Positions 1 through 8,268 are shown, counted from the first letter of the stretch. The stretch is DNA of 64,000 bases from Tabrizicola caldifontis (GCF_004762095.1 NZ_SIJH01000005.1:124001-188000); one strand, 5' to 3'. The notes: generated by a model from the sequence alone, not told the origin. Numbers and translations are program-made.

Positions 1-222
1 CATGGCCTGATAATCCGCACGGCTTCGCCATTGCGAATAGTTGCAGATCCGTGTCCGGGCGTCGTTCATGTGCAGCCCGGCGGCGATGAAGCCCGGCTGA
101 CGGCTGATGCAGTCGCGATAGGCCGCCTCCAGCGCCTCGACCAGGTCGAAGGCGGTCGCGGGGGTGGTCTCGAAGGTGGTGATGACGGTTTGTCCTTGGA
201 AATCCTTGACAATATGGGGCAT
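1..222 (-). CDS. antibiotic biosynthesis monooxygenase (ABM)-like protein, N-terminal part
   Basis: The first 74 codons of a minus-strand gene that runs off the left edge. The start ATG at 222-220 follows an AGGGAGG ribosome site. The reading VITTFET, then a helix with LVEALEAAYRDC, then QPGFIAAGLHM and NYSQWRS, fits the ABM half-barrel: strand, helix, 'QPGF' turn, and a strand ending in a W next to the edge of the domain. Small ABM proteins are cofactor-free oxygenases or heme-degradation relatives, and this one has no context that fixes a substrate. It is divergent from the small membrane protein that follows. The family call is moderately secure; the function is unknown. Confidence 0.6.
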   Translation of the reverse strand, partial: MPHIVKDFQGQTVITTFETTPATAFDLVEALEAAYRDCISRQPGFIAAGLHMNDARTRICNYSQWRSRADYQAM

Positions 223-271
223 GTCGTCCTCCCTCTCTAGGGTCAGGATGCCACGGACCAAGGGCAAAGGC

Positions 272-460
272 ATGAAGATTCTCGATCCCGAAGACCCGTT
301 CTTTGCCCGGCCCTGGGTGCGTTGGGCCACTGTGATCCTGCCGACCGGCTGGGGGATTGTGGAGTTTGTGTGGATGCAGGCCCCCTTCTGGGGCGTGCTG
401 TTCCTTGCCGCCGGGGCCTATGCCTTCTGGGCACTGATCCTGTCGCGCAAGGCCGACTGA
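272..460 (+). CDS. small two-helix membrane protein, DUF3329-like
   Basis: A 62-residue protein. It begins MKILDPEDPFFARPWVRW, then has two hydrophobic stretches (about residues 18-34 and 38-56) separated by a short polar turn, and ends in RKAD. The aromatic 'DPFF..PWVRW' start followed by 'LP.GWG' recalls small Rhodobacterales inner-membrane proteins annotated as DUF3329; this is from memory. ATG at 272 has AAAGG just upstream; an in-frame ATG at 248 would add eight residues. It converges with the zinc-ribbon gene, with no base between the two stop codons. Function unknown. Confidence 0.6.
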   Translation: MKILDPEDPFFARPWVRWATVILPTGWGIVEFVWMQAPFWGVLFLAAGAYAFWALILSRKAD

Positions 461-1597
461 TCAGTCCATCCAATCGGCTGGCGGCAGGCCCAGCGCCTCG
501 GGGTCGGACAGGTAGATCGTACCAAGTATCAGGAAAAACAAGACAATCGCTGCAAAGGCGATCTTCCAGATCGACCAGGGACGCTCGCCTTGCACCTCGC
601 CGGTCTGGCCGTTGACCAGAAAGCGGTAGCTTTTCCCGTTGTACTTGTAGGCCGCCATCCAGACCGGCAGCAGGATGTGCTTGAAGGTCTCGTTCGACCA
701 GCGCGTCTCGATGCCATGGATGCGCTGTTCATCCCCGCCGATGTCGCGGCGCACGTCCTCGCGGATCACCTGCGCCATCCGATCGCGGGCCTGGGCATGA
801 CCCTCGGGCAGATCGACGGTGTAGCCTTCGGCCTGGAATCCGGCAAGAAATTCGGGGCTGTATGGCACCAGCGCCCCAAGATCCCAGGGCGTCAGCTCGT
901 TGCCCAGCCGGGCGGGCAGGCTGCGCGAGGCCATGACCAGCACATCGTCGAAATCGCGCGCCACGCGGCCCGATGCCGGATACCAGCGCGTATGGCGCAC
1001 CTGTTCCTGCCGCGTCTCCATCTTGCCGTTCACGCGCACCTGCACGGTCCGCGTCTCGTAGTAGTATTCTCCGCGTTCGCCCGTGTAGCGGCTGGCCGTC
1101 ACGGCATCGAAGGTCCAGAAGGGGACATAGACCCCGTTCATCGCGCGGCCCTTGCGGGCATATTCCAGAAGCGTGTTCGGCGCGAACCACAGGCTGCCCA
1201 TCCAGGCGATCAGCGCCTTGCGTGCCTGTGCTTCGGTCAGTGCAAAGGGCACCAGTGCCTGCGGCTTGATGTGGCGCTGGGTGCCGGTGTCCAGCACCAC
1301 GGGGGTGGCACAGAAGGGGCATTGCGTGGCGTGTGTCGCGCCCGTTATCTCGATCACCGCGCCGCAGGAAGGGCAGGTGGTCGTCCGCGCTTCGGCCAGA
1401 TCCGAGGCGGGCAGGGCACCCCTTAATCCTGTCGCCAGATCAAGTTCTTGCAGGGCCCTTGCCCGACTGCTGGCCGGTTTTGCGGGGATGTCCTGCTCAT
1501 GCCCGCAATGCGCGCAGGTCAGATGCGTCTGCCCCGGGGTATACCGCAGTTGTGCGCCGCACTGAGAACAGGGCCAGCGGTATTCGTCCTGTGGCAT
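461..1597 (-). CDS. zinc-ribbon membrane protein at the end of the TelA/XpaC operon
   Basis: A 378-residue protein. Two four-cysteine ribbons stand at the N-terminus: CSQC/CAHC near residues 10-32 and CPSC/CPFC near 75-97. A central soluble region contains a conserved-looking 'PFWTFDA' segment and YTGERGEYYYET. One C-terminal transmembrane helix (IAFAAIVLFFLILGTIYL) lies about 30 residues from the end. Such proteins are often labelled 'TFIIB-type zinc ribbon' or 'primosomal protein N-prime-like' by automatic pipelines; no helicase motif is visible here. The start at 1597 lies seven bases after the stop of the SPFH gene, so they are probably co-transcribed. Role unknown; the SPFH partner suggests a membrane-associated scaffold or quality-control job. 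Confidence 0.65.
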   Translation of the reverse strand: MPQDEYRWPCSQCGAQLRYTPGQTHLTCAHCGHEQDIPAKPASSRARALQELDLATGLRGALPASDLAEARTTTCPSCGAVIEITGATHATQCPFCATPVVLDTGTQRHIKPQALVPFALTEAQARKALIAWMGSLWFAPNTLLEYARKGRAMNGVYVPFWTFDAVTASRYTGERGEYYYETRTVQVRVNGKMETRQEQVRHTRWYPASGRVARDFDDVLVMASRSLPARLGNELTPWDLGALVPYSPEFLAGFQAEGYTVDLPEGHAQARDRMAQVIREDVRRDIGGDEQRIHGIETRWSNETFKHILLPVWMAAYKYNGKSYRFLVNGQTGEVQGERPWSIWKIAFAAIVLFFLILGTIYLSDPEALGLPPADWMD

Positions 1598-1604
1598 CGG
1601 GCTG

Positions 1605-2705
1605 TCAGGGCTGCGGGGGCGGTGGCGGAACGCTGTCCAGAAGCCGGGCAAGGTCGGTCTCGGCGGCCATCTTCCAGCCGTCCTGACCGGGGGTCCAGAC
1701 CATGGTTGCCCGGGTCAGCCTGCCTTCGGACACGAGGCGCGAAAGATCGCCTTCGCCGAAGGGGCCTTGCGTTGCGCCGTTCTCGGCCAGATGCCAGACC
1801 TTCGCGGCAGGCGGCGGCGGAGGAGGAGCAGCAGCAGCTGCTGCTGCGCCGGGCTTGGCCCCCCATGGCCCCATGTTTTGCGCCATGCCCATGCCCATGC
1901 CGGCGCCCATTCCGGCGCCCATCGCCGCACCCATCGCGCTGCCCGTCTGGCCCATGGCCTCGGCCGCGCTGAACTGCATGTATCTTTGCAGATCGCCCAC
2001 CACGCCCATGGAACTGCGCTTGTCCAGGGCCTTTTCAACCTCTTCCGGCAGGCTGATGTTTTCGATGTAGAATTCCGGTATCGACAGGCCATATTCAGCC
2101 ACCTTCGGCGTGATCGCATTGGCAATGATCTTGCCCAGGTCGGAAAGGTTCGCGGCCATGTCCAGGACGGGGATCCCCGACCTCGCCAAGGCCTCGGACG
2201 CGGCCTGAACGATCTGGTTTCGGATCTGGTTCGAAACCTCGTCGGTCGTGAACTCGCCATCGGTGCCCACGATTTCCACCATGAACCTGCCGGGATCGCT
2301 GACCCGCATCGAATAGGTGCCGAAGGCGCGCAACCTGACTGGGCCGAATTCCGGATCGCGCAGCATGATGGGGTTCTTGGTGCCCCATTTCAGGTCGTTG
2401 AAGCGCGTGGTGTTTACGAAATAGACCTCGGACTTGAACGGCGACTGGAAGCCGTGGTCCCAGTGCTGAAGCGTGGTCATGATCGGCATGTTGTTGGTCT
2501 CAAGGATGTAGAGACCGGGGCCGAACACATCGGCCAGCTGGCCTTCGTGAATGAACACCGCCGCCTGGCCTTCACGGACGGTCAGCTTGGCCCCCATCTT
2601 GATCGCCTGACCACGCCGGTCGAACCGCCAGACCATCGTATCGCGGGTGTCGTCGAGCCAGGAAATGACGTCGATGAACTCGCCCTTAAGGAATTCGAAG
2701 ACCAT
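1605..2705 (-). CDS. SPFH-domain protein with C-terminal GYF_2 domain
   Basis: A 366-residue protein. An N-terminal SPFH (stomatin/prohibitin/flotillin-like) domain covers roughly residues 1-230 ('AVFIHEGQLADVFGPGLY', then the VYFVNTTRF and EFGPVRLRAFGTYS segments). Next come a Met/Gly-rich low-complexity linker (GMGAGMGMGM) and an Ala/Pro run. The C-terminal ~60-residue GYF_2 (DUF4339) domain reads WHLAENGATQGPF and ends in a proline tail. The ATG at 2705 has GGAGGG eight bases upstream; an upstream ATG at 2738 lacks this. This layout matches the YdjI-like 'virion core protein' family of SPFH proteins. It sits between the DUF2927 lipoprotein and the zinc-ribbon gene in one operon. It probably oligomerises at the inner membrane; a direct function is not shown. 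Confidence 0.75.
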   Translation of the reverse strand: MVFEFLKGEFIDVISWLDDTRDTMVWRFDRRGQAIKMGAKLTVREGQAAVFIHEGQLADVFGPGLYILETNNMPIMTTLQHWDHGFQSPFKSEVYFVNTTRFNDLKWGTKNPIMLRDPEFGPVRLRAFGTYSMRVSDPGRFMVEIVGTDGEFTTDEVSNQIRNQIVQAASEALARSGIPVLDMAANLSDLGKIIANAITPKVAEYGLSIPEFYIENISLPEEVEKALDKRSSMGVVGDLQRYMQFSAAEAMGQTGSAMGAAMGAGMGAGMGMGMAQNMGPWGAKPGAAAAAAAPPPPPPAAKVWHLAENGATQGPFGEGDLSRLVSEGRLTRATMVWTPGQDGWKMAAETDLARLLDSVPPPPPQP

Positions 2706-2724
2706 GGCGCCCTCCGTTCTAAGG

Positions 2725-3663
2725 TCAACTGTCGCCACCCATCAGGCGACGCGCTAGGGAAAAGACTATGGGCCGTGCCTCGTCGGCAGTCATGCCGGGG
2801 CGCAGCTCGGGTGAGTATAGCATCTGAAGCAGCAGTTCGTCGTGATCGGTGAGGAAGGCGAATTCCTCGTCGTCGTTGAAGATCGAGGGCCGCGCGCGGG
2901 GGCTGTCGTTTGGCAGGCCCAGCCCCTGTGCCAGTTCCTCGTGCACGCAGGACAGGCGCAACAGGTCGGGGTGTTCGGACCGGATCACCGCGACCGCGCG
3001 CGAATAGGCGCCCGAATTGCCTTCGGAAAGGGCGTAGACCAGGCAGTAGGTGCTGCGCGGCATGTTCAGGATGCCGTTCAGGTCGGCTTGCGACAGGGTT
3101 GGCAGGACGGCGCGGACCTTCGGACCAAGTGCCTCGCGTTCGTCCTCGGACACGATGTGGATGACGAAGTTCGCGTTGGCATCGTCCATCGTGATGTTGT
3201 GCCCCGTGACCTCTGCGAGACGGGCAACAAAGCTGCCGATGCGCGACCGGTCGGTGGCCTGCCGGTCTGCCGGGACGCTGGCCCCGAACCGCAGGCCGAC
3301 GCGGACCGGCACTTCCCAGCGGCGCAGACGGCCTTCGGTCTCTTCCCGCACGAAACCGCGATCGGTGCGGCGGTATTCGTCGAACAGCGCGATGCGCATG
3401 AAGTTTTCGGCCAGCATCCGGTCGGTGAAGGGAATGTTGCTGCCGCCGTCGGTGCGCAGAAGCCCCTGGGAAAGCAGCATCGCCTGAACGCGCGCATAAT
3501 AGGCAGTCGCAGCCGCGCTTTTGGGTGTGGGCTCGGGCACTGCCGGTGCCGGCGGTTGCGGCGCCGGTGGGGGCGCGGGCTCCGGCTCGGTTGCGACGCA
3601 GGCGGCAAGTGTCAGGGCGGCGGTAACGGCCACCAGCATCGTCCAGGTCGGGGTCTTGCGCAT
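2725..3663 (-). CDS. DUF2927 family lipoprotein
   Basis: A 312-residue protein. It starts with a lipoprotein signal peptide ending in the lipobox L-A-A-C at about residue 22, followed by a long Pro/Ala linker (residues 25-50). The C-terminal half carries the DUF2927 signature: VHEELAQGLGLPND, then SIFNDDEEFAFLT, then DELLLQMLYSPELRPGM. HEE followed by Q and a downstream ND resembles a gluzincin-type HExx(H) metal-peptidase site with the second His replaced, so activity is uncertain. It lies 16 bases after telA and 19 bases before the SPFH gene. The lipobox predicts membrane anchoring, in the periplasm or outer membrane. Confidence 0.7.
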   Translation of the reverse strand: MRKTPTWTMLVAVTAALTLAACVATEPEPAPPPAPQPPAPAVPEPTPKSAAATAYYARVQAMLLSQGLLRTDGGSNIPFTDRMLAENFMRIALFDEYRRTDRGFVREETEGRLRRWEVPVRVGLRFGASVPADRQATDRSRIGSFVARLAEVTGHNITMDDANANFVIHIVSEDEREALGPKVRAVLPTLSQADLNGILNMPRSTYCLVYALSEGNSGAYSRAVAVIRSEHPDLLRLSCVHEELAQGLGLPNDSPRARPSIFNDDEEFAFLTDHDELLLQMLYSPELRPGMTADEARPIVFSLARRLMGGDS

Positions 3664-3679
3664 GTTCGGGGGGCAGTCC

Positions 3680-4852
3680 TCAGGCGGGGGTTGCAGGGGC
3701 GGACTGGCGGGCCCTTGCGGCCGCCAGGGCATCGCGCAGTTCCGCCTCCATCTTCGTCAGTTCCGCTTCGGCGGCGGCCCGGCGGGCCTTGCCCTCGTCG
3801 GCGATGGCGAGGCTTTCGTTGATCGTGGCGATAAGGGTCGCGTTGGCCTGTTTCACTGTCTCGATGTCGAAGACGCCGCGTTCCATTTCCTCGCGCACGG
3901 CGCGGTTCGCCTGTTGCAGGTTCTCGGCGTTCGACTTCAGCAGTTCGTTCGTCAGGTCGTTGGCGTCGCGCACCGCCTGCGCGGCCTCTTTCGACCGCTG
4001 GATCGTCACCGCCTGCGCAAGCTGGGTTTCCCAAAGCGGTACGGTGTTGACGAGCGTCGAGTTGATCTTGGTGACAAGGCTCTTGTCGTTTTCCTGCACA
4101 AGGCGGATCGATGGCAGCGACTGCATCGTTACCTGCCGGGTCAGCCGCAGGTCGTGCACCCGGCGTTCAAGGTCGTCGCGGGCCGACCGCAGGTCGCGCA
4201 ACTCCTGCGCCTTCATCACCTGATCGGCCTCGGGTGCGGCGGCGACCTCGGCCTCCTTCGCCGGGATCAGGGTGCCGTCCACCTCGGCCAGCTTGGCCTC
4301 GCCCGCCGCGATGTAGAGGGCAAGTTCGTTGTAGAAATCCAGCGTCCTGGCGTATAGGACATCCAGACTTTTGATGTCCTTCAGCAACTTGTGCTCGTGG
4401 GCCAGCAGTTCCTCGGTGATCCTGTCGATCTGGCCCTGCACCTGCTCATACTTCGCGACGAATTCCGCGAAGGGGGCGGCGCGGCCCAGAAGGCGTTCCC
4501 ACCAGCTGGCCTCACGCCGCAGGTCAAGCTCGTCGGTGGCAAAGCCGCGGATCGTGGTGACGATCTTGCGCAGGGAATCGCCTGCGGGGCCGACATCCTT
4601 GTTCTTTACGTCCTGCAACATGGCCTGGCTGATCACCTGCAATTCCGCCTGCGCGGAGGAGCCGAAGGCGATGATCGACTGGGTATTCGTCAGGTCCACC
4701 TCGGCCATACGCTTGCGGATCGCCTCGGCCTGGTCGGTGGGGGCGGCCTCCAGGGGCACGACCTCGGCCATGGGTTCGGGCAGGATCACGGCGGTGACCT
4801 TTTCGACCTCGGTCAGAAGGGCCTGGGCATCGGACTGGACGGTGGTGGACAT
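3680..4852 (-). CDS. telA: TelA family toxic-anion resistance protein
   Basis: A 390-residue, largely helical cytoplasmic protein with long charged coiled-coil-like stretches. It includes the family landmarks 'FGSSAQAELQ..S..ML' near residue 65, 'WWERLLG' near 110, and 'SLPSIRLVQENDKSLVTKINSTL..TVPLWETQLAQAV' near 250. Length matches TelA (about 360-400). TelA proteins are linked to tellurite and other anion resistance and to envelope stress; no enzymatic activity is established. The start ATG at 4852 follows GGGAG by seven bases. It is third in an operon after the 27-aa peptide and the XpaC protein, and XpaC-TelA is a recurrent pair. The symbol reflects the family, not a proven phenotype. 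Confidence 0.85.
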   Translation of the reverse strand: MSTTVQSDAQALLTEVEKVTAVILPEPMAEVVPLEAAPTDQAEAIRKRMAEVDLTNTQSIIAFGSSAQAELQVISQAMLQDVKNKDVGPAGDSLRKIVTTIRGFATDELDLRREASWWERLLGRAAPFAEFVAKYEQVQGQIDRITEELLAHEHKLLKDIKSLDVLYARTLDFYNELALYIAAGEAKLAEVDGTLIPAKEAEVAAAPEADQVMKAQELRDLRSARDDLERRVHDLRLTRQVTMQSLPSIRLVQENDKSLVTKINSTLVNTVPLWETQLAQAVTIQRSKEAAQAVRDANDLTNELLKSNAENLQQANRAVREEMERGVFDIETVKQANATLIATINESLAIADEGKARRAAAEAELTKMEAELRDALAAARARQSAPATPA

Positions 4853-4869
4853 CGGCAATCTCCCAAAGG

Positions 4870-5733
4870 TCAATGGTCGAGTTTCAGGCGGTCGCGCAGC
4901 ACGGCAATCTCCACATCCAGGTCGGTGCGGTTGTTCGACAGGAAGGCCGTGGTCTTCTGCGCAAAGGTGGTTTCAAGATCGTTCAGCAAGGCTTCGTAGT
5001 CGGCCCGCGCCCCGGCATCGCGGGTCTGGGCATAATGGTCTGCGAACTTCACCGTCGCGTCGCGCGCGCCCATCAGATAGACGGACATGTACTTGCGCGC
5101 TGCGGTCAGGTCGCCCGGATCCGCCTCGATCGTGCGGAACAGGCCGCGCGCGGCCGCTGCGAACTGGTCCACCCGTTTTTCCAGCGCCCGGTCGCCGGCG
5201 CGCAGGATCGCGTCCTTCATTGCGGCAATATGCTTTTCGCCTTCTTCCACCGCCCTTGCCACACGGCCGGTCTGGAAGGCATCGATCCCCTCCATCCCCT
5301 TGTCGGTCATCGGGTCCAGTCCGAAGGCGCCCATATGCAGAAGCATGCCTGCCAGCGCATAGAACACCGGGTAGATCAGCCCCTGATCCGCGATCAGCCC
5401 ACCCACGGCAAGCGCCGCGCCCGTCATCGCTGCGGCAAGCAGCTTGCGCGGCACGGCCGGGCGGCGGGCGATCCTGCGCGCGTGGTAGGCGGCTTCCGCC
5501 TTCAGGCCCTCGCGGGAAAGCCAGGCGGAAAGCACGATCAGACCGCCGGCCAGCAGGCCCAGCAGCATCTCGCGCGGGCCGTCGCCGAAGGCGGGAAACA
5601 GGAACAGGAACGCAGTCAGAAACAGGACACTGGCGCGCCAGCCACCCTGTGGTCTGGCTGCGCTTGTGCCGTGTGCCGTTGCCGGTGGTCGGCTGCCCTG
5701 GGGCGAATACTTGCCGCCATAGCGTTCCGCCAT
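4870..5733 (-). CDS. XpaC family membrane protein
   Basis: A 287-residue protein of the '5-bromo-4-chloroindolyl phosphate hydrolysis' (XpaC) family. An N-terminal basic segment (MAERYGGKYSPQ) precedes paired hydrophobic helices near residues 30-65 and again near 95-125 (LLAAAMTGAALAVGGLI, VFYALAGMLLHMG). A C-terminal helical cytoplasmic domain contains ALEKRVDQFAAAARGLFRTIE and ends with DRLKLDH. ATG at 5733 overlaps the TGA of the upstream 27-aa frame by one base (TGATG), so translational coupling is likely. XpaC and TelA are neighbours in many bacteria; the joint role is thought to be envelope stress but is not defined. Confidence 0.75.
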   Translation of the reverse strand: MAERYGGKYSPQGSRPPATAHGTSAARPQGGWRASVLFLTAFLFLFPAFGDGPREMLLGLLAGGLIVLSAWLSREGLKAEAAYHARRIARRPAVPRKLLAAAMTGAALAVGGLIADQGLIYPVFYALAGMLLHMGAFGLDPMTDKGMEGIDAFQTGRVARAVEEGEKHIAAMKDAILRAGDRALEKRVDQFAAAARGLFRTIEADPGDLTAARKYMSVYLMGARDATVKFADHYAQTRDAGARADYEALLNDLETTFAQKTTAFLSNNRTDLDVEIAVLRDRLKLDH

Positions 5734-5816
5734 CACGTGCCCCCCGACCAGGCGACATAGGCCGCCAGCATTACGAGGAGCAGCAGCGAAAGGTTCCGCA
5801 GTCCGCTTCCCGACAT
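5733..5816 (-). CDS. 27-residue single-helix membrane peptide leading the XpaC-TelA operon
   Basis: A minus-strand frame with ATG at 5816-5814 and TGA at 5735-5733. A strong ribosome site (GGGAGGTGG) stands six to eight bases before the ATG. The product reads MSGSGLRNLSLLLLVMLAAY and ends VAWSGGT, one hydrophobic helix with short polar ends. Its stop overlaps the XpaC start as TGATG. The good Shine-Dalgarno site, the overlap and the hydrophobic content argue that it is translated. It could be a regulatory leader, a partner of XpaC or a small inner-membrane stress peptide. Confidence 0.55.
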   Translation of the reverse strand: MSGSGLRNLSLLLLVMLAAYVAWSGGT

Positions 5817-5933
5817 GGGCCACCTCCCGCACACACAACCCCGCAGGCAAGCTTAACCGATGCCCCGCAACCTTGCCAGTCGGCAACATGCGGAATCGGC
5901 ACCAATCTTGCCCTGTTCGGGTGGACGGCGGAC

Positions 5934-6989
5934 CTAGCCCTTCTTCGGCCCCCCGGTTCGCGGGCCGGGTTTCGGGGGGATCGGGCGCGGCTTCGCAGCG
6001 CGTTCCGAGGGCGGTCGATCGTTCGTCTTGCGACCGGGCGGACGGGTTGCCTGCTGCCAGGTTTCCGACAGCTGCTTCAGACCCGCGCCGGGCTTGAGCG
6101 GGGTGCGCCCGGACCGTGTCTGCGCCTCGGCGGCGGTCTTAGGCGGGGTCCGCGTCCTAGTCTTGCCGGACGAGCCTTCTGCTGGCTTGGCGGCGGGCCT
6201 GGTGGTGCGGGTGGCAGGCCGCGGGGTTTCCGGCGTCTCGGCGAGGCCCAGCTGGTCGCGCAGCACGCGGGGCTTCACCTCCTCGACCTCGCCGGGTTGC
6301 AGCTCGCCCAGGCGAAATGGGCCATAGGAAATCCGGATCAGTCGGTTCACTGTCAGCCCGATATGGGCCATGGCGCGGCGGATCTCGCGGTTCTTGCCCT
6401 CGCGCAGGCCGACCGTCAGCCAGGCATTCGCACCCTGATGGCGGTCGAGCCTGACCTCCATCGGCTGGAACCTTTCGCCATCGATGGTGACCCCCTTGCG
6501 CAGCGGTTCCAGGTCAGGGTCGGTCGGGTTGCCCTTCACGCGCACCCGGTATTTCCGCAGCCAGCCGGTCGAGGGGAGTTCGAGGCGCCGCTTCAGCTCG
6601 CCATCGTTGGTCAGCAGCAGCAGGCCCTCGGAGTTGATGTCGAGCCGGCCGATCGACATGACGCGGGGCATGTCCTCGGGCAGGTGGTCGAAGACGGTGT
6701 CGCGGCCCTTCTCGTCGGCGGCCGAGGTCACCAGCCCCTCGGGCTTGTAGTAAAGCCAAAGTCGCGGCGGTTCGGGCTGGCCGACGGGCTCGCCCCGGAC
6801 GGTGATCCTGTCCTTCGCGGTGACGTTCAGGGCGGGGGAGGTGATGACCTTGCCGTTGACCCTGACCTCGCCCAGTTCGATCAGCCGCTCGGCCTCGCGG
6901 CGCGAGGCGATGCCGGCGCGGGACAGGACCTTGGCGATGCGCTCGCCTTCCGGTTTCGGGTCAGGGGATTGCTTGTCTTTCGGCGCCAT
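5934..6989 (-). CDS. rluB: 23S rRNA pseudouridine synthase, RsuA/RluB family
   Basis: A 351-residue protein. An S4 RNA-binding domain at residues 15-60 (IAKVLSRAGIASRREAERLI) is followed by the RsuA-type catalytic domain with GRLDINSEGLLLLTND. Asp117 in GRLD is the expected catalytic residue. 'LREGKNREIRRAM' and 'RLIRISYGPF' complete the core. The last ~110 residues are a Lys/Arg/Pro-rich disordered tail, common in proteobacterial RluB. The start ATG at 6989 was chosen because the S4 domain begins just after it and the upstream in-frame extension reads through a palindromic repeat. RluB makes the pseudouridine at 2605 of 23S rRNA; RluF or RsuA specificity cannot be excluded by eye. Confidence 0.85.
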   Translation of the reverse strand: MAPKDKQSPDPKPEGERIAKVLSRAGIASRREAERLIELGEVRVNGKVITSPALNVTAKDRITVRGEPVGQPEPPRLWLYYKPEGLVTSAADEKGRDTVFDHLPEDMPRVMSIGRLDINSEGLLLLTNDGELKRRLELPSTGWLRKYRVRVKGNPTDPDLEPLRKGVTIDGERFQPMEVRLDRHQGANAWLTVGLREGKNREIRRAMAHIGLTVNRLIRISYGPFRLGELQPGEVEEVKPRVLRDQLGLAETPETPRPATRTTRPAAKPAEGSSGKTRTRTPPKTAAEAQTRSGRTPLKPGAGLKQLSETWQQATRPPGRKTNDRPPSERAAKPRPIPPKPGPRTGGPKKG

Positions 6990-7020
6990 CGCGGTGATCC
7001 TTGGCGCGGGGTGGCCAACC

Positions 7021-7041
7021 CCGGGGGTTTTCCACCCCCGG
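7021..7041. repeat. GC-rich palindrome upstream of tadA
   Basis: CCGGGGGT (7021-7028), a five-base loop, and ACCCCCGG (7034-7041) form an 8-bp perfect stem. It is followed by a purine-rich stretch (GAGGATATTTG). Together this looks like the short extragenic repeat scattered through Rhodobacterales genomes; that resemblance is from memory. It lies between divergent rluB and tadA and may affect either transcript. Confidence 0.45.
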
Positions 7042-7083
7042 ACCCCCGAGGATATTTGTGAACGGAAGAAGAGGCAATCCGCG

Positions 7084-7530
7084 ATGACCTTCCGGTCGTT
7101 CATGGATCTGGCGCTGGAGGAAGCGCGGGCCGCGGCCGGTCGGGGCGAGGTGCCGGTCGGGGCGGTGATCGTTCGGGGCGATCAGGTCGTGGCGCGGGCA
7201 GGCAACCGCACGCGCGAGCTTGCCGATCCCACCGCACATGCCGAGATGCTGGCGATACGCGAGGCCTGCCGGCTTGCCGGATCGGAGCGGCTGATCGGGT
7301 GCGAGCTCTACGTCACGCTGGAGCCCTGCCCGATGTGTGCCGCCGCGATCAGCATGGCGCGGATCGACCGTCTGTATTACGGGGCCGCCGACCCCAAGTC
7401 GGGCGGCGTGGCGGTGGGGGCGCGCGTGTTCACCCATCCCCAGTGCCATCATGTGCCGGAAGTCTACGACGGCATCGGCGGGGCCGAGGCCGAGGTGCTG
7501 CTGAAAGGGTTCTTCGCCGCGAAACGCTAG
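7084..7530 (+). CDS. tadA: tRNA-specific adenosine deaminase
   Basis: A 148-residue zinc-dependent deaminase. His52-Ala-Glu54 (HAEM) supplies a zinc ligand and the proton shuttle, and Cys82-x-x-Cys85 (PCPMCAAAI) supplies the other two ligands. The length fits TadA (about 150-165). It converts A34 to inosine in tRNA-Arg(ACG), needed to read CGN codons. The ATG at 7084 starts MTFRSFMDLALEEARAA; upstream in-frame codons lie in the repeat. It is divergent from rluB, another RNA-modification gene, a pairing often seen in alphaproteobacteria. Confidence 0.93.
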   Translation: MTFRSFMDLALEEARAAAGRGEVPVGAVIVRGDQVVARAGNRTRELADPTAHAEMLAIREACRLAGSERLIGCELYVTLEPCPMCAAAISMARIDRLYYGAADPKSGGVAVGARVFTHPQCHHVPEVYDGIGGAEAEVLLKGFFAAKR

Positions 7531-7569
7531 AGGCTTCCGACCCGTCGCGGCGAAGTTTCGGATCCGATC

Positions 7570-8268
7570 TCAGATGCGGATCGGGTCCAGCACCTTGTGT
7601 TCGATCACCTCGACGCCCGGCGGCAGGCCGGCGCGCAGGGCGGACGCATCCTGCGCCAGTATCGGGAAGGTCTTGTAATGGCAGGGGATCACCCAGCGGA
7701 AGTTGAAGTATTTGCGCGCGGCCCAGGCGGCGCGGTCCATGTCCATCGTGTAATGCCCACCGCAGGACAGGATGCCGATGTCGGGCTGGTGGTATTCCGC
7801 CATCCAGGCCATGTCGGCCATGATGTCGGTATCGCCCGAGACATATATCGTGTGCCCCTCGCCCGCGATCATGAAGCCCGCGGCCGAGCCTGCGGGCAGC
7901 AGACCCTTGCCGGCGAAATCGACGCTGGCAGAATGGACGGCATTGACCATCGTCACCTTCGCGCCGCCAAGGTCGAGTGTGCCGCCCTTGCCGAAGCCCA
8001 CCGTTTCGGCAAGCCCGTTCGCGTTCATCCATTGGGAAACTTCATGGATGCAATGGATCTTGACCCCCAGCTTGCGCGCCAGTCTTGCGGCATCCGAGGC
8101 ATGATCGCCATGGGCATGGGTCAGAAGGATATGGGTTGTACCGCGGACGGCCTCGTTCTCGCGCCCGGCGGGAAAGACGGGGTTCCCGGTAAGCCACGGG
8201 TCGATCAGGAGGATGGCGTTCTCGATCTCGATGCGGAAGCCGGAATGGCCAAGCCATGTGATCTGCAT
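7570..8268 (-). CDS. UPF0173 family metal-dependent hydrolase
   Basis: A 232-residue metallo-beta-lactamase-fold protein. MQITWLGHSGFRIE starts the first strand; THAHGDH is the metal-binding HxHxDH; later ligands are suggested by VNAVHSA, SGDTD and the C-terminal PCHYKTFP. These are the hallmarks of the UPF0173 (YtkL) family, whose physiological substrate is not known. ATG at 8268 has AAGGAG upstream. It is divergent from the ceramidase-like gene and convergent with tadA. Confidence 0.85.
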   Translation of the reverse strand: MQITWLGHSGFRIEIENAILLIDPWLTGNPVFPAGRENEAVRGTTHILLTHAHGDHASDAARLARKLGVKIHCIHEVSQWMNANGLAETVGFGKGGTLDLGGAKVTMVNAVHSASVDFAGKGLLPAGSAAGFMIAGEGHTIYVSGDTDIMADMAWMAEYHQPDIGILSCGGHYTMDMDRAAWAARKYFNFRWVIPCHYKTFPILAQDASALRAGLPPGVEVIEHKVLDPIRI

